Of a stretch of 40,825 bases of DNA, positions 39,360 to 40,825 are shown in pieces (the first letter of the stretch is position 1; each line of letters begins with the position of its first letter). The stretch comes from Gp6-AA40 sp035711805 (GTDB taxonomy: Bacteria; Acidobacteriota; Vicinamibacteria; Vicinamibacterales; UBA2999), in contig DASTBV010000058.1 in NCBI GenBank assembly GCA_035711805.1, forward strand, positions 1 to 40,825. The letters run 5' to 3'. The notes beneath the pieces were generated by a model, which saw only the letters and a list, made by a program, of their open reading frames with translations, ran no database searches and had not been told where the DNA came from. Made by a program: the position numbers and the translations under genes.

Positions 39360-39383
39360 TAGTGTCCGCCTGCAGGCGGACCT
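39360..39383. repeat. Copy of the GTCCGCC palindromic repeat
   Basis: TAGTGTCCGCCTGCAGGCGG and following bases, perfect 18-bp palindrome, downstream of the cytochrome stop and just before its terminator. Confidence 0.8.
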
Positions 39384-39393
39384 CCCGACCATA

Positions 39394-39424
39394 GGGCACC
39401 CCTCCCGGGGGTGCCTCTTTCGTT
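39394..39424 (+). terminator. Rho-independent terminator of the cytochrome gene
   Basis: GGCACCCC and GGGGTGCC form a perfect 8-bp stem (39395-39402 and 39408-39415) followed by TCTTTCGTTT. It lies between the cytochrome gene and the tRNA. Confidence 0.85.
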
Positions 39425-39490
39425 TCGGCCGTCCATCCGCTACGATCCTTAGGTTCTCCCGCCGCCCGCAAGGGCATCCGTACAACCTGT

Positions 39491-39565
39491 TCCTCGGTAG
39501 CTCAATGGCAGAGCATCCGGCTGTTAACCGGAGGGTTGCTGGTTCGAGTCCAGCCCGAGGAGCCA
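39491..39565 (+). tRNA. tRNA-Asn (anticodon GUU), CCA encoded
   Basis: Acceptor stem TCCTCGG/CCGAGGA, D-loop AGCTCAATGGCAGAGC, anticodon stem-loop CCGGCTGTTAACCGG (GTT), T-arm GCTGGTTCGAGTCCAGC, discriminator G and encoded CCA (39563-39565). A weak promoter (TTTCGT, 17 bp, TACGAT at 39441-39446) lies about 50 bp upstream. Its 3' end abuts tandem repeats and a mobile-gene remnant. Confidence 0.97.
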
Positions 39566-40050
39566 GACTCCGCTCACGCTTCGCGTGAGCTACGTCTAGG
39601 CAGGCGTACCCAAGCCAGCGCCTGTTTCCGTCGGGCGAACGACCCACCACAGCGGAGTCTGTCACGCCGTAGCGGCCGCGAAGGCGGACCGCATTGCTGC
39701 CGTTGAACCAGCTCCAGCTTCATCCAGCCAGCCGCCGCCGCTCACGCTTCGCGTGAGCTACGTCTAGGCAGGCGTACCCGAGCCAGCGCCTGTTTCCGCC
39801 GGGCGAACGACCCACCACAGCGGAGTCTGTCACGCCGTAGCGGCGTAGCCGCGAAGGCGGACCGCATTGCTGCCGTTGAACCAGCTCGAGCTTCATCCAG
39901 CCAGCCGCCTCCGCTCACGCTTCGCGTGAGCTACGTCTAGGCAGGCGTACCCACGCCAGCGCCTGTTTCCGCCGGACGAACGACCCACCACAGCGGAGTC
40001 TGTCCACGCCGTAGCGGCGTAGCCGCGAAGGCGGACCGCGATGCTGCTTC
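39566..40050. repeat. Three tandem ~170-bp structured repeats after tRNA-Asn
   Basis: Copies begin at about 39570, 39738 and 39911 (period 168 then 173 bp), and the third ends near 40046. They are close to identical, with a 6-bp indel and scattered substitutions. Each has a GCTCACGCTTCGCGTGAGC hairpin, an AGGCG/CGCCT hairpin and, in copy 1, an outer AGACTCCGCT/AGCGGAGTCT pair (39565-39574 with 39651-39660). This gives a branched, cloverleaf-like fold. No open frame is convincing, and the minus-strand frames are shadows of the repeats and tRNA. Confidence 0.85.
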
Positions 40051-40225
40051 GATCTTCAACTGACAGCTGGCAGGCGAACGCGCTCGCTGCCTCGCGCCGG
40101 CGAACGTACCGCAGAAACTTCACACTCAGGTCGTGGTTGCGATCGCGGCGACTGCGTACCACGCATAACGACAATAGAAATCGTTAAGGTTTCGTGATGG
40201 ACCAGTAGATGCGTATGCCGAGAGT
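40051..40225. other. Non-coding stretch between the tandem repeats and the GIY-YIG gene
   Basis: About 175 bp with no recognisable gene, RNA or repeat. The GC-rich part is diverged sequence after the third repeat. It probably includes the promoter of the GIY-YIG gene, but I see no convincing -10/-35. Confidence 0.4.
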
Positions 40226-40498
40226 ATGAAGGGAGCGGAACGGCGAACGGTTTACATTCTTCGAAGCGACGCGAATCGAGCGAAACATTACGTCGGCCGA
40301 GCAAGCAACGTGCACGATCGTCTCGAGTGGCACAACTACGGTCCGTGCGGCTACACCGTTCGGCACCGCCCCTGGTCAATCGTCGTCTCGATTGATTTCA
40401 CCGACGAAGCCGTCGCAGTGCGCTTTGAGAAATACTTGAAGTCCGGGTCGGGGCGAGCCTTCGCCAAACGGCACTTCGCAGAGTCCGGTGACGTCTGA
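40226..40498 (+). CDS. GIY-YIG domain protein (UPF0213/YhbQ-like)
   Basis: A 90-residue stand-alone GIY-YIG nuclease-domain protein. The GIY-like strand is VYILRSD and the YIG-like strand HYVGRASNVHDRLEWHN (Y, G and R kept). PWSIVVSIDF, the EAVAVRFEKYL Glu block and KSGSGRAFAKRHF complete the domain. YhbQ/UPF0213 proteins are this short. The family contains DNA-cleaving and possibly repair enzymes, but single-domain members have no firm role. It is located between tandem repeats and a transposase remnant, so transfer is plausible. Confidence 0.85.
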   Translation: MKGAERRTVYILRSDANRAKHYVGRASNVHDRLEWHNYGPCGYTVRHRPWSIVVSIDFTDEAVAVRFEKYLKSGSGRAFAKRHFAESGDV

Positions 40499-40543
40499 GA
40501 GCTCATCTCCTTCAGCGGAGCGAACTGGCGATGGCAGCGGACA

Positions 40544-40825
40544 ATGACAAGGGGAGAACCGACGGATCGAGACGCGCGGATCGCTGACATCAAGCAGTGG
40601 CTCATGGAGAGAGCCGAGTCTGCCGTCGGTTCGGAATTTCCCGAAAGTCGTTGTACAAATGGAAGCGCCGCCATGCCGAGCACGGCGATGCCGGCTTGGC
40701 CGATCGACCGCGGACGCCGCAGCGATCACCGCGAGCGACGGCACGTGAGGTCGTCGCCAAGATTCTTTACTTGCGCCAGCACTATCACTTCGGACGAGCC
40801 CGGATCGCGGCGTGTTTAGACCGGT
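40544..40825 (+). pseudogene. Frameshifted IS481/IS3-type transposase, cut by window edge
   Basis: The N-terminal part is read in one frame (MTRGEPTDRDARIADIKQWL) and the helix-turn-helix and onward in another (VCRRFGISRKSLYKWKRRHA, then PRATAREVVAKILYLRQHYH). A shift therefore falls near 40615-40630. The second part matches the leading HTH region of IS481-like transposases, before the DDE core. The frame runs off the right edge, so the catalytic domain cannot be judged. Confidence 0.6.

Noticed and set aside
38892..39665. Minus-strand 257-residue frame across cytochrome, tRNA and first tandem repeat
   Set aside because: Its middle (GLEPATLRLTAGCSAIELPR) is the well-known translation of a tRNA antisense, and the rest is antisense to a real cytochrome gene and repeat.
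39566..40050. CRISPR array or integron attC sites
   Set aside because: The repeats are about 170 bp with no unique spacers between them, and no cas or integrase gene is nearby. The attC core sites are not evident.

Overview
The window looks like soil Acidobacteriota, most likely the Vicinamibacteria side of that phylum. This is inferred from protein content, not from a marker phylogeny. The pointers are uniformly high GC, a BlaR1/TIGR03435 soil protein, an Oar-like TonB receptor with a carboxypeptidase-regulatory N-terminus, DUF1592/DUF1552 and ankyrin trios, many secreted proteins with a TGxW motif, and a large load of intergenic palindromes.

Layout. 1-5.9 kb: a 5'-truncated M56/TIGR03435 protein, then secreted proteins of unknown function, a metallo-beta-lactamase-fold protein that has lost nearly all metal ligands, and a DUF6152 protein. 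6.0-7.2 kb: a DoxX-like membrane protein on the minus strand. 7.3-13.5 kb: a five-gene plus-strand operon with three AhpD/carboxymuconolactone decarboxylase-like proteins, a TonB-dependent receptor and an MFS transporter. 13.4-22.1 kb, minus strand: a lipoprotein-like solute-binding protein, a sensor kinase and a sigma54 response regulator. Downstream of them, behind a sigma54-type promoter with two dyads, lie a TPR lipoprotein, a VIT/VWA protein with a PEP-type C-terminal sorting signal, a short exosortase and a small membrane protein. 22.3-28.6 kb, minus strand: ankyrin, DUF1592-type cytochrome and DUF1552 genes as one coupled operon, preceded by a cytochrome c gene. 28.6-30.0 kb: an SDR with an apparent signal peptide and two small ORFs. 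30.1-35.4 kb: asd, lysC, dapB, dapA and an M20 (DapE-like) gene for lysine/diaminopimelate synthesis. 35.4-38.8 kb: the SRP RNA, dnaX, ybaB, recR and a DUF4203 membrane protein. 38.9-40.8 kb: a cytochrome c, a terminator, tRNA-Asn(GUU), three tandem ~170-bp structured repeats, a GIY-YIG protein and a broken transposase.

Two things stand out. The first is what appears to be a self-contained regulated surface-protein system: periplasmic binder, kinase, sigma54 activator, sigma54 promoter, and an exosortase with one dedicated VIT/VWA substrate. The second is a set of intergenic, and in one case intragenic, hairpins. Each is built from short degenerate tandem repeats (7-11 nt period) on one arm and their complement on the other. 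The sequences are unrelated from locus to locus but the architecture is the same. One lies in-frame in the dnaX linker and another forms a start codon region and signal peptide. A second, sequence-conserved palindrome (core GTCCGCCTKMAGGCGGAC) occurs five times, several copies next to ribosome binding sites.
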